From contig NZ_CP116887.1 in NCBI RefSeq assembly GCF_028421645.1, forward strand, positions 3,412,001-3,476,000: 64,000 nucleotides of DNA, read 5' to 3'. Below the pieces are notes generated by a model. That model was not told the origin of the DNA and made no database searches. It saw nothing but the letters and a program-made list of their open reading frames with translations. Origin of the DNA: Aneurinibacillus sp. Ricciae_BoGa-3 (lineage in GTDB: Bacteria; Bacillota; Bacilli; Aneurinibacillales; Aneurinibacillaceae). Both the position numbers and the translations under genes were made by a program. Every line of letters begins with the position of its first letter. The stretch's first letter is position 1. This document shows positions 18,896 to 28,374 of the stretch, one piece after another.

Positions 18896-19528
18896 TTACC
18901 TGGACAAGTGGTTATTACCAACGACAGGCTTTTGATTCTTTACCATTGGAAATCCCATCCAAATAAGCCCTCCACCAGTAAATACAGCTCCAATTACCTC
19001 AATGATAGATTGTGCTGCACCTGTGAAACTAGCGACAACAAAAAATAATGTTCCAGCAATCAAAAGATACCCGCCTCCTCGCGAAAGTACGTTTTCCCGC
19101 ACTACTGAAATTCCAAATAGAATCATACCTGCTACAAAAAGCAACGGCCCAAAAGAATGAATTGTACGCGGCACGTCTGCAGCTAAGACGGAATCCACTT
19201 TAGCCCCCGATCCACAGGCAATTTCCACATATACAATGGCGGTAACTAGAATCGTGCCAATGATGCCCAATGCCATACCAAGTAACCCCAAAATGCCGTT
19301 TCGTTCACCGTGTAGGGCGAATATTGCAAAAAATACAAATACAAGAAGCGAATGGGCGGCTAATACAAGTGTTTCACCAGTTACCGTTCCAAAGTCTTCT
19401 GGTCCACCAAGATTTAATGTATGAGCTAGAATAAATAAAATCCCAGTAATAATTGATGCATAACCACTGAGAAGTCTGTAGTTGGTTGCCATTCTCTTTT
19501 CACTCCTTACTTTTCTCATTTTCATCAT
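18896..19528 (-). CDS. Polytopic membrane protein of unknown function
   Basis: The 210-residue protein has about six membrane helices covering most of its length, and no recognised motif. The start at 19528 has GAGGAG seven bases upstream; a second ATG at 19492 (MATNYRLLSGY) also has AAGGAG before it and gives 198 residues. The frame is open to 19741, but the extra N-terminal part is not protein-like and overlaps mntR. It lies downstream of mntR; whether it is part of manganese control is not known. Confidence 0.7.
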   Translation of the reverse strand: MMKMRKVRSEKRMATNYRLLSGYASIITGILFILAHTLNLGGPEDFGTVTGETLVLAAHSLLVFVFFAIFALHGERNGILGLLGMALGIIGTILVTAIVYVEIACGSGAKVDSVLAADVPRTIHSFGPLLFVAGMILFGISVVRENVLSRGGGYLLIAGTLFFVVASFTGAAQSIIEVIGAVFTGGGLIWMGFPMVKNQKPVVGNNHLSR

Positions 19529-19631
19529 ATTGAATCTCCTCACGTTTATTCGCTTTATGCGGATCTCCATTAATATAGTTTGCATGCTAACTATATTTGT
19601 GTTATCTATTTTTGTCAACTTTTTTAGATAT

Positions 19632-19663
19632 AAAAGGCCACCTGCAGGCCGCAGGCAGCTTCT
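19632..19663 (-). terminator. Probable terminator of mntR
   Basis: On the minus strand CTGCCTGC pairs with GCAGGTGG (two G-U pairs) and is followed by CCTTTTATAT, overlapping the mntR stop. Confidence 0.55.
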
Positions 19664-20102
19664 AGTCCTCTGAGTGTTCCAAATCAAATAGGCGGTGAAG
19701 GTCCTCCATCCGCTTATTGTCTTCCTGAAAATATTGCACAAGATACTGGATTCGGGTTATAGAATCCCAGCTCAGGTGGTGCTCAATCCCTTCTACATCA
19801 TCAAAAATTACCTCTTCAGAAACCCCGATAATGCGAAGAAACTCTTCGAGAAGAGCATGCCTGTCCACCAGCCGCTTGCCAATTTTTTTCCCTTTTGTAG
19901 TAAGAACGAGCCCTCTATATTTCTCATATACGAGATAATTGTTACGATCAAGCTTTTGTACCATTTTTGTAACTGAGGAAGGATGTACATTCAGCGCTTC
20001 CGCGATGTCAGATACACGCGCGTAGCCCTTCTCTTCAATTAAAGTGTAAATCCGTTCCAGATAATCTTCCATACTTGGCGTAGCCACTGCCTTATCCCCC
20101 AT
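19662..20102 (-). CDS. mntR: Manganese-responsive repressor MntR (DtxR family)
   Basis: MntR represses manganese uptake genes when Mn is high. The 146-residue protein begins with [29 protein letters not shown], a winged helix with [13 protein letters not shown] as recognition helix. Metal-site residues include Asp in SMEDYLE, the Glu region [11 protein letters not shown], and His in GIEHHLSW. Length and motifs match B. subtilis MntR closely. Confidence 0.95.
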   Translation of the reverse strand: MGDKAVATPSMEDYLERIYTLIEEKGYARVSDIAEALNVHPSSVTKMVQKLDRNNYLVYEKYRGLVLTTKGKKIGKRLVDRHALLEEFLRIIGVSEEVIFDDVEGIEHHLSWDSITRIQYLVQYFQEDNKRMEDLHRLFDLEHSED

Positions 20103-20198
20103 CCCAACAAACCCTAGTCCCTATGCTTATTATTCGCCGTCCCTATATCATACCTTACATACAAAAAGACATGCAAGGTTTGATCGCTTTACGCAAAC

Positions 20199-20230
20199 AA
20201 AAACCCAGGCATACTAGAAAGGGTTTTCCG
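20199..20230 (-). terminator. Probable terminator of yajQ
   Basis: On the minus strand AAAACCC and GGGTTTTTGTTT are separated by a 14-base loop just after the yajQ stop. Confidence 0.5.
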
Positions 20231-20240
20231 GCATCGACTA

Positions 20241-20732
20241 TCATCTAAAGTTAATAAACTGAAGATCCAGCGGAAGATCAGCAGTTTTGAGTTCAGCCAT
20301 AATCTGCTGCAGCTCATCCCGGCTTTTACCCGTTACACGAATTTGATCATCCTGAATCTGGCTTTTCACCTTTAGTTTCGTATCTTTGATAATTTTGTTT
20401 ATTTTTTTCGCGTTGTCGCTATCGATTCCCTGGGCGATCTTTGCCCTCTGGCGTACGGTTCCGCGTGAAGCCGGTTCTACTTTGCCGAAGTCGAAGCTGC
20501 GCATTGAAATGCCGCGTTTAATGAGCTTACTACTCAGAACATCCTTCACCTGCTCCAGCTTATAATCATCGTCAGAAACAATAACAACTTCTTCCTTCTC
20601 AAGCTTAATGTCGCTTTTGCTTCCTTTGAAATCATAGCGATTCTCAATTTCTTTCATGGCCAGGTTAATCGCATTCGTCACTTCAGACAGCTCTACCTTC
20701 GACACAATATCAAATGAGTTTTCCTTGCTCAT
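20241..20732 (-). CDS. YajQ/YitK family nucleotide-binding protein (DUF520)
   Basis: The 163-residue protein starts with [21 protein letters not shown] and has [16 protein letters not shown] and [15 protein letters not shown], the two repeats of the YajQ fold. Members bind nucleic acids or nucleotides; in Xanthomonas a homologue binds cyclic di-GMP. The role in Bacillales is unclear. A GAGGAG ribosome site lies before ATG 20732. Confidence 0.93.
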   Translation of the reverse strand: MSKENSFDIVSKVELSEVTNAINLAMKEIENRYDFKGSKSDIKLEKEEVVIVSDDDYKLEQVKDVLSSKLIKRGISMRSFDFGKVEPASRGTVRQRAKIAQGIDSDNAKKINKIIKDTKLKVKSQIQDDQIRVTGKSRDELQQIMAELKTADLPLDLQFINFR

Positions 20733-20822
20733 TTTTTCCTCCTCATGTGGCCCCGATTTGTTCCTACGTATCAGATTTTACCATATTTTTCGTGTGAAAC
20801 GCCAATGCATGCTTCAAAGTTC

Positions 20823-20858
20823 GGTACAATGAAAGAAAGTCAGGTACAATAAAAGAAA
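20823..20858 (+). promoter_or_regulatory. Twin direct repeat GGTACAATRAAAGAAA upstream of two-component genes
   Basis: GGTACAAT followed by an A-rich AAAGAAA occurs at 20823 and again at 20843. The copies are exactly 20 bases apart (two helical turns) and end just before the kinase ribosome site. This spacing suits a dimeric response regulator on one face of the helix. The TACAAT parts could also be -10 boxes. Confidence 0.45.
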
Positions 20859-20880
20859 AACCAATTCAAGGATGGATGAA

Positions 20881-21687
20881 ATGTCGTACCGCACGTTAAA
20901 AATCATCACCATACTCCTTCCCACCATTCTCATCGGCGGATTTGAATTTATTCGGCATAAACTGTTGATTCGGTATTTATCGATGGAAGAAGGAAATTTT
21001 TTCATTACTGTGCTTATCTTTATTCTTTCCTTTGCATTTGCTACCTGGATGTTCAGGATGATTCAGCAGACGAATGAACATCTGGCCCAGGAGCAGGCCC
21101 GCCGTGCTGTTTACGAGGAAAGAGAGCGTTTGGCCCGGGAACTGCATGACGGAATCGCACAAACACTTTTTTTCCTAAACATAAAATTAAAACAGGCACA
21201 AATCGAGGACGCACGCCGCGCTGTCTCTACCATTGACAATGACCTTCGGCAGGCGATTTTTAACCTTCGCCCGCTGCCGGAAGGAGACCGTACCTTTTTC
21301 GCCCGCCTCGAAAAGTGGCTGGGAGAGTGGAGCGCGCTTTCCGGGATAGACGTGGAAGTTCAGATACAACAGCCAGATTATTCTTTTACGGCAAACGAAG
21401 AGATGTATCTGTTTGCCATCGCGCAGGAGGCCTTTTCGAACATCCGTAAACATGCGTCCGCAACGCAGGCCGCACTATATTTCGCTGCCAGCCAGGATGA
21501 ATGGACCCTGTCCATAACCGATAACGGAAAAGGGTTTGATACTGCCCCTATTCCTTCGCAAAAATACGGGATTTCCATGATGGAAGAACGGGCCAGAAAG
21601 CTAGGAGCTGTATTCCATATTGGAAAAGGCAAATCGGGTGGTACAGAACTGGTTATAAAACAAAGAAGAGGAGAGAATGAAAAATGA
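20881..21687 (+). CDS. NarL-type sensor histidine kinase
   Basis: The 268-residue membrane kinase has two N-terminal membrane helices (roughly residues 7-22 and 38-57) with almost no extracellular loop. A HisKA_3 dimerisation box follows with phospho-acceptor His in LARELHDGIAQTL, then an HATPase domain with ITDNGKGFD and GGTELVIK. The lack of a sensor domain suggests intramembrane sensing, as in LiaS/VraS-type kinases. An in-frame ATG at 20872 is too close to the ribosome site AAGGATGG, so 20881 is preferred. Its stop overlaps the regulator start (ATGA). Confidence 0.9.
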   Translation: MSYRTLKIITILLPTILIGGFEFIRHKLLIRYLSMEEGNFFITVLIFILSFAFATWMFRMIQQTNEHLAQEQARRAVYEERERLARELHDGIAQTLFFLNIKLKQAQIEDARRAVSTIDNDLRQAIFNLRPLPEGDRTFFARLEKWLGEWSALSGIDVEVQIQQPDYSFTANEEMYLFAIAQEAFSNIRKHASATQAALYFAASQDEWTLSITDNGKGFDTAPIPSQKYGISMMEERARKLGAVFHIGKGKSGGTELVIKQRRGENEK

Positions 21688-22343
21688 CACCATACCGTAT
21701 TCTTATTGCGGATGACCATCCCCTTGCCAGGGCAGGCGTGCGCAGTGTGCTGGAGGCTGACGAGTCTTTCATGATCGTGGGTGAAGCGGAAAACGGGAAG
21801 CGTGCATTCGAACTCTGCGGGGAGCTTACGCCCGACCTCGTCCTGTTGGACATCAACATGCCCGTATGGAATGGGATTGAAGCAGCTAGGCAGATTAAAT
21901 CTGCCTATCCGCATATTTTTACCGTTATGCTAACCGTCTCCGCCGATAGCAAAGATTTGTTTACAGCTATTCAGCACGGGGCACAGGGGTATCTGCTGAA
22001 AAATATGGAGCCGGATGACTGGCTCCAATACCTGCATGCGCTGCTGGGAGAAGAAGTGGAGATTTCCCGCGAAATTGCCGGCAGGCTCTTGCTGCATTTT
22101 CGCAGGGGCGCTGCTTCTGCCGAACCTGAGCTAGATACGCTAACGCCAAGAGAAAAAGAGATTCTAACCTGGGTAGCTGCGGGTGATACCAATAAACAAA
22201 TCGCTGACAGGCTAGTGATTGCGGAAAACACGGTCAAAAACCATATTAAAAATTTGTTGGAAAAACTTCATCTCAACAATCGCGTTCAGCTGGCCGCCTA
22301 TGCGGTGCGGCACGGCCTCGTTTCGGAATCGGACACAGAATAG
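21684..22343 (+). CDS. NarL/LuxR-type response regulator
   Basis: The 219-residue protein has a receiver domain with acidic DDH near the N terminus and phospho-acceptor Asp in LVLLDINMP (about residue 56). A LuxR-type helix-turn-helix follows (LTPREKEILTWVAAGDTNKQIA, then TVKNHIKNLLEKL). It is translationally coupled to the kinase and probably acts on its own promoter and others. Confidence 0.93.
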   Translation: MTPYRILIADDHPLARAGVRSVLEADESFMIVGEAENGKRAFELCGELTPDLVLLDINMPVWNGIEAARQIKSAYPHIFTVMLTVSADSKDLFTAIQHGAQGYLLKNMEPDDWLQYLHALLGEEVEISREIAGRLLLHFRRGAASAEPELDTLTPREKEILTWVAAGDTNKQIADRLVIAENTVKNHIKNLLEKLHLNNRVQLAAYAVRHGLVSESDTE

Positions 22344-22464
22344 CCACCAAAAATGACCCGCTTGAGCCATTTTAATGCATTAGATTTTTTGTTTAGATTA
22401 GTAGGGGCAGGCAGATTTTGACCATGATTCCTGGTTAGAAGGCTTTTAGCAAAGGGGGGATCGT

Positions 22465-22758
22465 ATGCTGCGTGTCTTGCGATTTATTCATGTGCTGGCA
22501 GGTTTAGTTGGATCGGTATTAATCGTGTTGCTGGCGGCTACCGGACTTTTGTTAAACCATCGCTCCTTTATCGGTTATTCCTCAGATACAGCCTTTCAGT
22601 TGCAAAAACTGATTTTCAGCCTCCATACCGGGGCTGTAGGGTCACACTCTTTTATCTGGCTGACCGATCTTGGAGCCATTTGTATGATTACGCTAGCGAT
22701 TACAGGTACATGGTTATGGACAACATCCATTATTCAAAGAAAAGGAGTACAAAAATGA
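22465..22758 (+). CDS. Small PepSY-associated-type membrane protein
   Basis: The 97-residue protein has three membrane helices and looks like a short PepSY_TM fragment: RFIHVLAGLVGSVLIVLLAATGLLLNH has the RxxHxxxG pattern of that family, followed by a central LHTG and a C-terminal helix. Its stop overlaps the start of the next gene (ATGA). The low length compared with full PepSY proteins makes function uncertain. GGGGGG-rich ribosome site AAAGGGGGG precedes ATG 22465. Confidence 0.7.
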   Translation: MLRVLRFIHVLAGLVGSVLIVLLAATGLLLNHRSFIGYSSDTAFQLQKLIFSLHTGAVGSHSFIWLTDLGAICMITLAITGTWLWTTSIIQRKGVQK

Positions 22759-23261
22759 AAAAAAGTACAAAAGGCATCTTAGTTGCCTCACTCATCTTAT
22801 CACTGGATCTGCTGCAGGCGGGATGCGGCAGTTCTCAGCAGTCACAAAATCAGAATGCGCCCAATCAAAGCGCACCCAGCCAGAGTGGACAGACTGGATC
22901 GGGCAGCATGAATATGGATCACAATAAAATGAATATGGGCAATTCTGCCACTCAGGGGCTTGAAAAAGCATTCGCAGATGAATTAAACGGCCTGGCCAAA
23001 ATGGAGCAAGATGCCAACAAAGGGGATATAAAAAATGACGCTGCGCTTGCGGATCAGCTACATGAAGAATTCCACGCCGCCATTCTTACCCCTTTAAAAG
23101 CCAAGAAGGGCAATACGTACGCCGAGGACATTCATGGCAAGTACGATGAACTTCAGGACGCCGTAAAGAAGCAGGATAAAAACAAAATTCTTGAACTCGT
23201 TAAAGTGAATCGGGACAACCTGCACAAAGTAGCTGACATTCTTGGAGTTAAAATTAAATAA
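22755..23261 (+). CDS. Met/His-containing lipoprotein of unknown function
   Basis: The 168-residue protein has a signal peptide and a lipobox-like LLQAGC, so it is probably a membrane-anchored lipoprotein. A linker rich in Gln, Asn and Ser is followed by MNMDHNKMNMGN, a Met/His cluster that could bind copper, and a helical C-terminal domain. AAAGGAG precedes the ATG. Partner of the small PepSY-like gene. A role in metal handling is only a suggestion. Confidence 0.75.
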   Translation: MKKSTKGILVASLILSLDLLQAGCGSSQQSQNQNAPNQSAPSQSGQTGSGSMNMDHNKMNMGNSATQGLEKAFADELNGLAKMEQDANKGDIKNDAALADQLHEEFHAAILTPLKAKKGNTYAEDIHGKYDELQDAVKKQDKNKILELVKVNRDNLHKVADILGVKIK

Positions 23262-23269
23262 CAGAAGGA

Positions 23270-23311
23270 TAAAATCCCTTTTCAACGTAAGTGCCGTGCG
23301 AAAAGGGATTT
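23270..23311. terminator. Strong terminator between lipoprotein and MFS genes
   Basis: AAATCCCTTTTC and GAAAAGGGATTTTTTT form a 12-pair stem with T run on the plus strand; the minus strand also has a usable T-rich end for the convergent MFS gene. Confidence 0.88.
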
Positions 23312-23330
23312 TTTTGTGGATGGATCTCGA

Positions 23331-24845
23331 TTAGGCTCTGTTTCTTCTGATAAAGCATGAGATTACCAGTGCAACCATTGTAAGCATAGTGGCCACAATA
23401 AAAGCATCGTTAATGCCGCTTATCGATGCCTGGGCAGCAGCGGATTGATAGATGATTGGAATCCCGAGGCTGCTGCCGGCTTCAGATGGCAGCCCGGCAG
23501 CTGCGGCCAGACCCTGGCCAATTTCGGTAAGCGTTTGGACCGCATAAGGGTTATTTGACGTGACAACATTGGCATAATTGGTTAAGTGAATCGTACTGCG
23601 GGTTGACATCACCGTCACCAGCAGAGCCGTACCAATCGAGCCTGCTACCTGGCGCAACGTATTGGACATTGCGTTTCCGTGGCTTTTTAGATGAACCGGA
23701 AGCTGGTTAAAGCCGGCCGTCATAATCGTCATCATAAGAAAGGACATCCCAAACATTCGCATCGCATACAAAACCAGTATTTGAGCGTATGTTGTTTCCG
23801 CTGTCAACTTAGTAAACTGGTAAGTTGTTATCGTTGTGATGGTAAGCCCGACAATGGCCAGCGGCCGGATGCCAATTTTATCAAATAAAGCACCTGAGAT
23901 GGGCGACATAATCCCCATAAGAATAGCCCCGGGCAGCAACAGCAGACCCGATTGCAAAGGAGTAAATCCGCGTATATTTTGAATATAGATCGGCAGCAGG
24001 AGCATGCCGCCAAACATCGCCATATTTACAATCATGCTGACTACCGTTGTAAGACTGTAAATATCAAACTTGAATACCCGCAGGTCAACCAGCGGCTGGT
24101 CTGTCGTAAGCTCTCTTCGGACAAAAAGAACAAGAAAGAGGAAACCGATATACATAGGCCCCAAAACCCAAAAGCTGCCCCACCCTTTATCGCCCGCTTC
24201 GCTTAAGCCATACAGGATTCCGCCAAACCCCAGCGTAGAAAAGAAAGCGCCCCAGAAATCAAATTTGGGAAAGGTTAATTTAGAAATGTTACTTAACCAG
24301 ACGGCTGCAAGCAGAATTTCCAACGCCCCAAGCGGAACCATTATATAAAAGAGAATCCGCCATGAATAGTTTTGCACAATCCACCCGGACAGTGTCGGGC
24401 CAACTGCAGGGGCAAACATCATAGCAATTCCCATCAATCCCATTGCCTTCCCCATCTTCTCAGGAGGAAAGATCCTGAGAAAAACATTTGATACCAATGG
24501 CATTAATATCCCCGCTCCAACTGCCTGCACGAGCCTTCCAATCAATACAAGTGAGTAATTTGGGGCGATCCCACAGAACAGAGACCCGATCGTAAAAAAA
24601 ATCATGGCCGCCATAAAGAGTTTCCGCGTTGTGAATGTTTCAATTAGAAATGCACTTACTGGAATAAGGACCGCATTCGCCAGCATAAATCCCGTACTTA
24701 ACCACTGTACGGTAGATGTGGAGACATTGAGATCATTCATCATATGGGGAATGGCAACATTAATTAAGGTTTGATTTAAAATCGCAATAAACATCCCGAG
24801 CACTAATACCGTAACAATGCGGCCTGTTCTCATCTCATTTTCCAT
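23331..24845 (-). CDS. DHA2-family MFS multidrug efflux transporter
   Basis: The 504-residue protein has 14 hydrophobic segments as usual for the EmrB/QacA (DHA2) family. Motifs are LNQTLINVAIPHMMNDL in helix 1, GRLVQAVGAGILMPL, and the motif C region MGLMGIAMMFAPAVGPTLSGWIV. It is a proton-driven drug or metabolite exporter; the substrate cannot be read from sequence. No regulator gene is adjacent. Confidence 0.93.
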   Translation of the reverse strand: MENEMRTGRIVTVLVLGMFIAILNQTLINVAIPHMMNDLNVSTSTVQWLSTGFMLANAVLIPVSAFLIETFTTRKLFMAAMIFFTIGSLFCGIAPNYSLVLIGRLVQAVGAGILMPLVSNVFLRIFPPEKMGKAMGLMGIAMMFAPAVGPTLSGWIVQNYSWRILFYIMVPLGALEILLAAVWLSNISKLTFPKFDFWGAFFSTLGFGGILYGLSEAGDKGWGSFWVLGPMYIGFLFLVLFVRRELTTDQPLVDLRVFKFDIYSLTTVVSMIVNMAMFGGMLLLPIYIQNIRGFTPLQSGLLLLPGAILMGIMSPISGALFDKIGIRPLAIVGLTITTITTYQFTKLTAETTYAQILVLYAMRMFGMSFLMMTIMTAGFNQLPVHLKSHGNAMSNTLRQVAGSIGTALLVTVMSTRSTIHLTNYANVVTSNNPYAVQTLTEIGQGLAAAAGLPSEAGSSLGIPIIYQSAAAQASISGINDAFIVATMLTMVALVISCFIRRNRA

Positions 24846-24971
24846 ACGCGGCTTCTTCTCCTACTTATGAATTCATAAGATAGTATTCTTCCGCTCCGTT
24901 TGCTTTATGTACAATTAACCTTGGCGAAGCAAAGGCGCAGGCAAAGAACGGCATCCTATATGGGGTACAGG

Positions 24972-27344
24972 CTATTGAAACGAAACGCTGCTATGCCCGG
25001 CTAAAAGCTGCTCAAACTGTGCGACCGTTAGCGGCTCACTGAAATAGAAGCCTTGAATCTCGTCACACATGTGCTCCTTTAAGAAGTCCATTTGTTCCCG
25101 TGTCTCAACACCCTCTGCAATCACCTTAAGCTTCAGATTATGCGCCAGGGCGATGATGGCTTTTACAATAGAGGTATCCTGATGAGCCGCTATACTGTTT
25201 ACAAAGGATTTATCAATTTTTAGCGTATCGATTGGAAATTTATTTAAATAGTTGAGCGAACTATAGCCAGTGCCAAAATCGTCGATAGAAATTTGCACGC
25301 CTATTTTCTTTAACTCTTGCAACTTCGAAATAACCTGCTCGGCATTCTGCATGGAAATGCTTTCGGTAATTTCGAGTTCTAAATATTCAGCTTTAAGATT
25401 TGTCTCTTCCAGTACTTGCCGTATCATAGGAATCAGATTTTCCTGCTGGAACTGCCTCGCAGAAAGATTGACAGCTACCCGCATCGGTTCAAATCCAGCC
25501 TCCTGCCAGCTTTTATTCTGCATGCATGCCGTGCGAAGAACCCATTCTCCAATTGGCAGAATTAAACCGGTCTCTTCAGCCAACGGAATAAATTTCACCG
25601 GAGGAATCATCCCGACATCCGGGTGCTGCCAGCGGACCAGCGCTTCCATACCTGTCACTCTTTTCGTTTTGATATCCAGTTTTGGCTGGTAGAACAACGC
25701 AAGTTCCTGGTTCGTTATCGCCTTGCGCAAGTTGCTTTCCAGAGCCATTCCTTTCATGATCGCATCTTCCATGGATATGGTATATAATTCAGCCCGGTTT
25801 CCGCCCAGTTCTTTGGCGCGGTACATCGCTCTGTCAGCATTCTTGACGAGATCTTCGGCATCTGTACCTCCACAAGGAAAGATGCTGATGCCTATGCTGC
25901 CGGCAATAAAAAACTCTTCATGCCGGCCTTCCAGAATAAACGGTGTCGTTAGCCTCTCAAGAATTTGGTGTGCTTTAGCCAGCACAGCTGCATCGTCAGA
26001 ATGTCCGGTAAGCAGCACGGTAAATTCATCACCGCCCAGTCGATAAAACGTTTCTTCGTTACTCAATATCTCCGTGATCCGTTCCGCCACGGCCTTAAGC
26101 AGCCTATCTCCTGTCCCATGCCCTAGCGTGTCGTTAATATTTTTAAAGCGGTCCAGATCTATAAACATAACGGCAATGCCGTTTTCGCCATTCTGCGACA
26201 CCCTGTATTGCAAATCCTCGTTAAATTTAAAACGGTTGGGCAGGCCGGTTAGAAAATCATGGCTGGCCTGGTACTGTATGGGCCTGACAGCATAACTAGA
26301 AAGAAGGTAGCTGACGATATAAACTACGAGAAGAACAGCAAGCGAATTAATTAAATTGCTTAGCAGCTGCCTGTCCAAAAAATCCTGGATCACATGATAA
26401 TCCGCCACAATACCAATAACATAGGGAATCTTTGATTTGATAACAGGAATGAAACTTTTGAGGACATGCTTGCCGTTAACTACCGCGTCATAGCTGACCA
26501 GTTTTCCTGTTTTTGCGGCTTTTCTTATGCTGGCCCGGTCCATCTCCACATTTTTATATGTATAATCCCCAAATAAAAGCGGACGGTCCTGCAGGGGCAC
26601 CTGCTTAACTCCCTCTGCTTTTATAAAAACGGGCGGTTTGCCAAATGCATTTAGATTAAATCCGGTTATCTCCAAAAAAGCTTTATTGTCCTTAAGTGTC
26701 TCCTGCACGATCGCCTCAGGACCAAACGATTTCTGGAAGTTAGCGATGAAGTCAGTTTTTACATAGGGGTTAATAATATAGTTGATCTGTTTGTCTTTGT
26801 AATAACCCCATTTGTCGACATCACCTGGTTTTGTAGTGGAAACGTTAATGGGTCCAGACCAATAGTTGACCAGCTTTTGACCTTCCCCCACTGTCACTCT
26901 CTGGTTATTCCAAAGCTGTTGAAAAGCAACATACCAGTAACCCCATCCTTTCGTACTCATACTGAGCTCTTTTGGATCGGAGGATTTCACACCTACAATA
27001 TCAGAACCGATTTTTTTCATTAGGGTTATATCCGAGATGCCTATTTCCCTGCTTAGCTTCGCAAGCTGCTCGTTGGTTATCTTATCGACATCTGGATTTA
27101 GCGCATACTTCGCGACCAGCGATGCGATGCGAAGCTGCTGGGCAATCAAATTCTCTGCATAATTAGAGCCGAATTCGGAATGTTCAATGGCAATGCCAAT
27201 CTCTTTAGCTGTTAACTCCATCTGTTTTTCCTGTTCAGCTTGGAGTAAATCCCGGGTGGAAAAATAATGCAGCGTGTTGTTCAGGAGCAGAATCACGGTA
27301 ACAATTACTGAAAAGATAATAGCCAATTTTGTTTTAAACGACAC
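24972..27344 (-). CDS. Membrane GGDEF-EAL cyclic di-GMP signalling protein
   Basis: The 790-residue protein has an N-terminal membrane helix (about 7-28), a large extracellular dCache-like sensor domain (about 35-320), a second helix (about 330-350), then GGDEF (intact GGDEF at 437-441) and EAL (intact EAL at 567-569, with the DDFGTGYSS loop). Both catalytic signatures look complete, so it could make or degrade cyclic di-GMP; in such tandem proteins GGDEF is often regulatory. The ligand is unknown. Confidence 0.94.
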   Translation of the reverse strand: MSFKTKLAIIFSVIVTVILLLNNTLHYFSTRDLLQAEQEKQMELTAKEIGIAIEHSEFGSNYAENLIAQQLRIASLVAKYALNPDVDKITNEQLAKLSREIGISDITLMKKIGSDIVGVKSSDPKELSMSTKGWGYWYVAFQQLWNNQRVTVGEGQKLVNYWSGPINVSTTKPGDVDKWGYYKDKQINYIINPYVKTDFIANFQKSFGPEAIVQETLKDNKAFLEITGFNLNAFGKPPVFIKAEGVKQVPLQDRPLLFGDYTYKNVEMDRASIRKAAKTGKLVSYDAVVNGKHVLKSFIPVIKSKIPYVIGIVADYHVIQDFLDRQLLSNLINSLAVLLVVYIVSYLLSSYAVRPIQYQASHDFLTGLPNRFKFNEDLQYRVSQNGENGIAVMFIDLDRFKNINDTLGHGTGDRLLKAVAERITEILSNEETFYRLGGDEFTVLLTGHSDDAAVLAKAHQILERLTTPFILEGRHEEFFIAGSIGISIFPCGGTDAEDLVKNADRAMYRAKELGGNRAELYTISMEDAIMKGMALESNLRKAITNQELALFYQPKLDIKTKRVTGMEALVRWQHPDVGMIPPVKFIPLAEETGLILPIGEWVLRTACMQNKSWQEAGFEPMRVAVNLSARQFQQENLIPMIRQVLEETNLKAEYLELEITESISMQNAEQVISKLQELKKIGVQISIDDFGTGYSSLNYLNKFPIDTLKIDKSFVNSIAAHQDTSIVKAIIALAHNLKLKVIAEGVETREQMDFLKEHMCDEIQGFYFSEPLTVAQFEQLLAGHSSVSFQ

Positions 27345-27358
27345 GTATTGTACCCCGC

Positions 27359-28345
27359 TTACCTGATAAAGTTGTTAAAACGCTCCCCTTCTCTTACTGA
27401 ATCTGATCTGCCGCTAAGCGAAAGCCATATATTTTTAGCCGCGGCCATTCCCTGTCCAACATGTAAGCTAATGCTTGAATATTCGGGCGGCGTAGATAAA
27501 TCCCCAATGGCATAGACTTGGTCGTGGGTTGTTTTTCCCCATCTGTCTGTTTTGACACAGCCGTTGTCTATCTCTACCAAATGGTCTAGGAGACTGCAAT
27601 TGCTTTGAACCCCAATCCGAATTAACACATAATCTGCTTCCTCATATTTTTCTATTGCTGTTCTCGTATTTAAAATGATAACTCCTGCAAGTCCACTGTC
27701 CCAGACAATGGATTTAATCTGGGAGAATAGCTCAAAACGAACGTTGCTGCTCTTTAGGAGAGGCTGTAAATATTCAGCCTTAGCTTTAAATCTATCGTGC
27801 CGGTGAACGATTGTAATAGAATCGGCCCAGTTCCTTATGCGGTAGGCGCCTTCTAACGCCCTGTTTCCACCGCCAACAATGACAACCTTTTTGCCTTTAA
27901 AGATCTCCGGGCTTTTGGATGTGGACAGTTCTCCCATTCGCGAATAAAGCTGTTCTTCCCCAGGTACGCCTAAGTGCCGTTCTGTCGCCCCCGCAGCCAC
28001 AATGATGTAGGTGGCAGCGTAAGATTTGCGCTCATTTTTATTCGTATGAAAGGTGCTAAGGACGAAACCCGCGTTGTTATTTTCAATGCCCACCACTTCT
28101 GTTTCTGTTAGCCACTCACACTGCATAGCTTGCAAATGCTTCTGCAGCCTGTCCAACAAATCTCTGCCTGTTAACCCAAACAAACCGGGATAATCAATGA
28201 TTTCGTTGTGAACTTTATGCAGCTGTCCGCCGAGTACATCGGACTTCTCAAACAGGATGGCGTTAAGGCCGAGCTGTTTTAACCAGATAAGCGCTGAAAT
28301 GCCAGCAACCCCGCCGCCTACTATAATAACATCATAATGCTTCAT
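27359..28345 (-). CDS. Ferredoxin-NADP reductase-like flavoprotein
   Basis: The 328-residue protein has an N-terminal FAD motif (VIIVGGGVAGISAL), a second dinucleotide motif (VVIVGGGNRALEGA) and a C-terminal YAIGDLS FAD-binding segment. It resembles thioredoxin reductase in fold but lacks the CxxC active site, which places it with the Bacillus YumC/YcgT ferredoxin or flavodoxin reductases. The substrate is not certain. It lies 14 bases upstream of the GGDEF-EAL gene. Confidence 0.85.
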   Translation of the reverse strand: MKHYDVIIVGGGVAGISALIWLKQLGLNAILFEKSDVLGGQLHKVHNEIIDYPGLFGLTGRDLLDRLQKHLQAMQCEWLTETEVVGIENNNAGFVLSTFHTNKNERKSYAATYIIVAAGATERHLGVPGEEQLYSRMGELSTSKSPEIFKGKKVVIVGGGNRALEGAYRIRNWADSITIVHRHDRFKAKAEYLQPLLKSSNVRFELFSQIKSIVWDSGLAGVIILNTRTAIEKYEEADYVLIRIGVQSNCSLLDHLVEIDNGCVKTDRWGKTTHDQVYAIGDLSTPPEYSSISLHVGQGMAAAKNIWLSLSGRSDSVREGERFNNFIR

Positions 28346-28374
28346 GGAATTCTCCCTTTAACATGACCGGCAAG

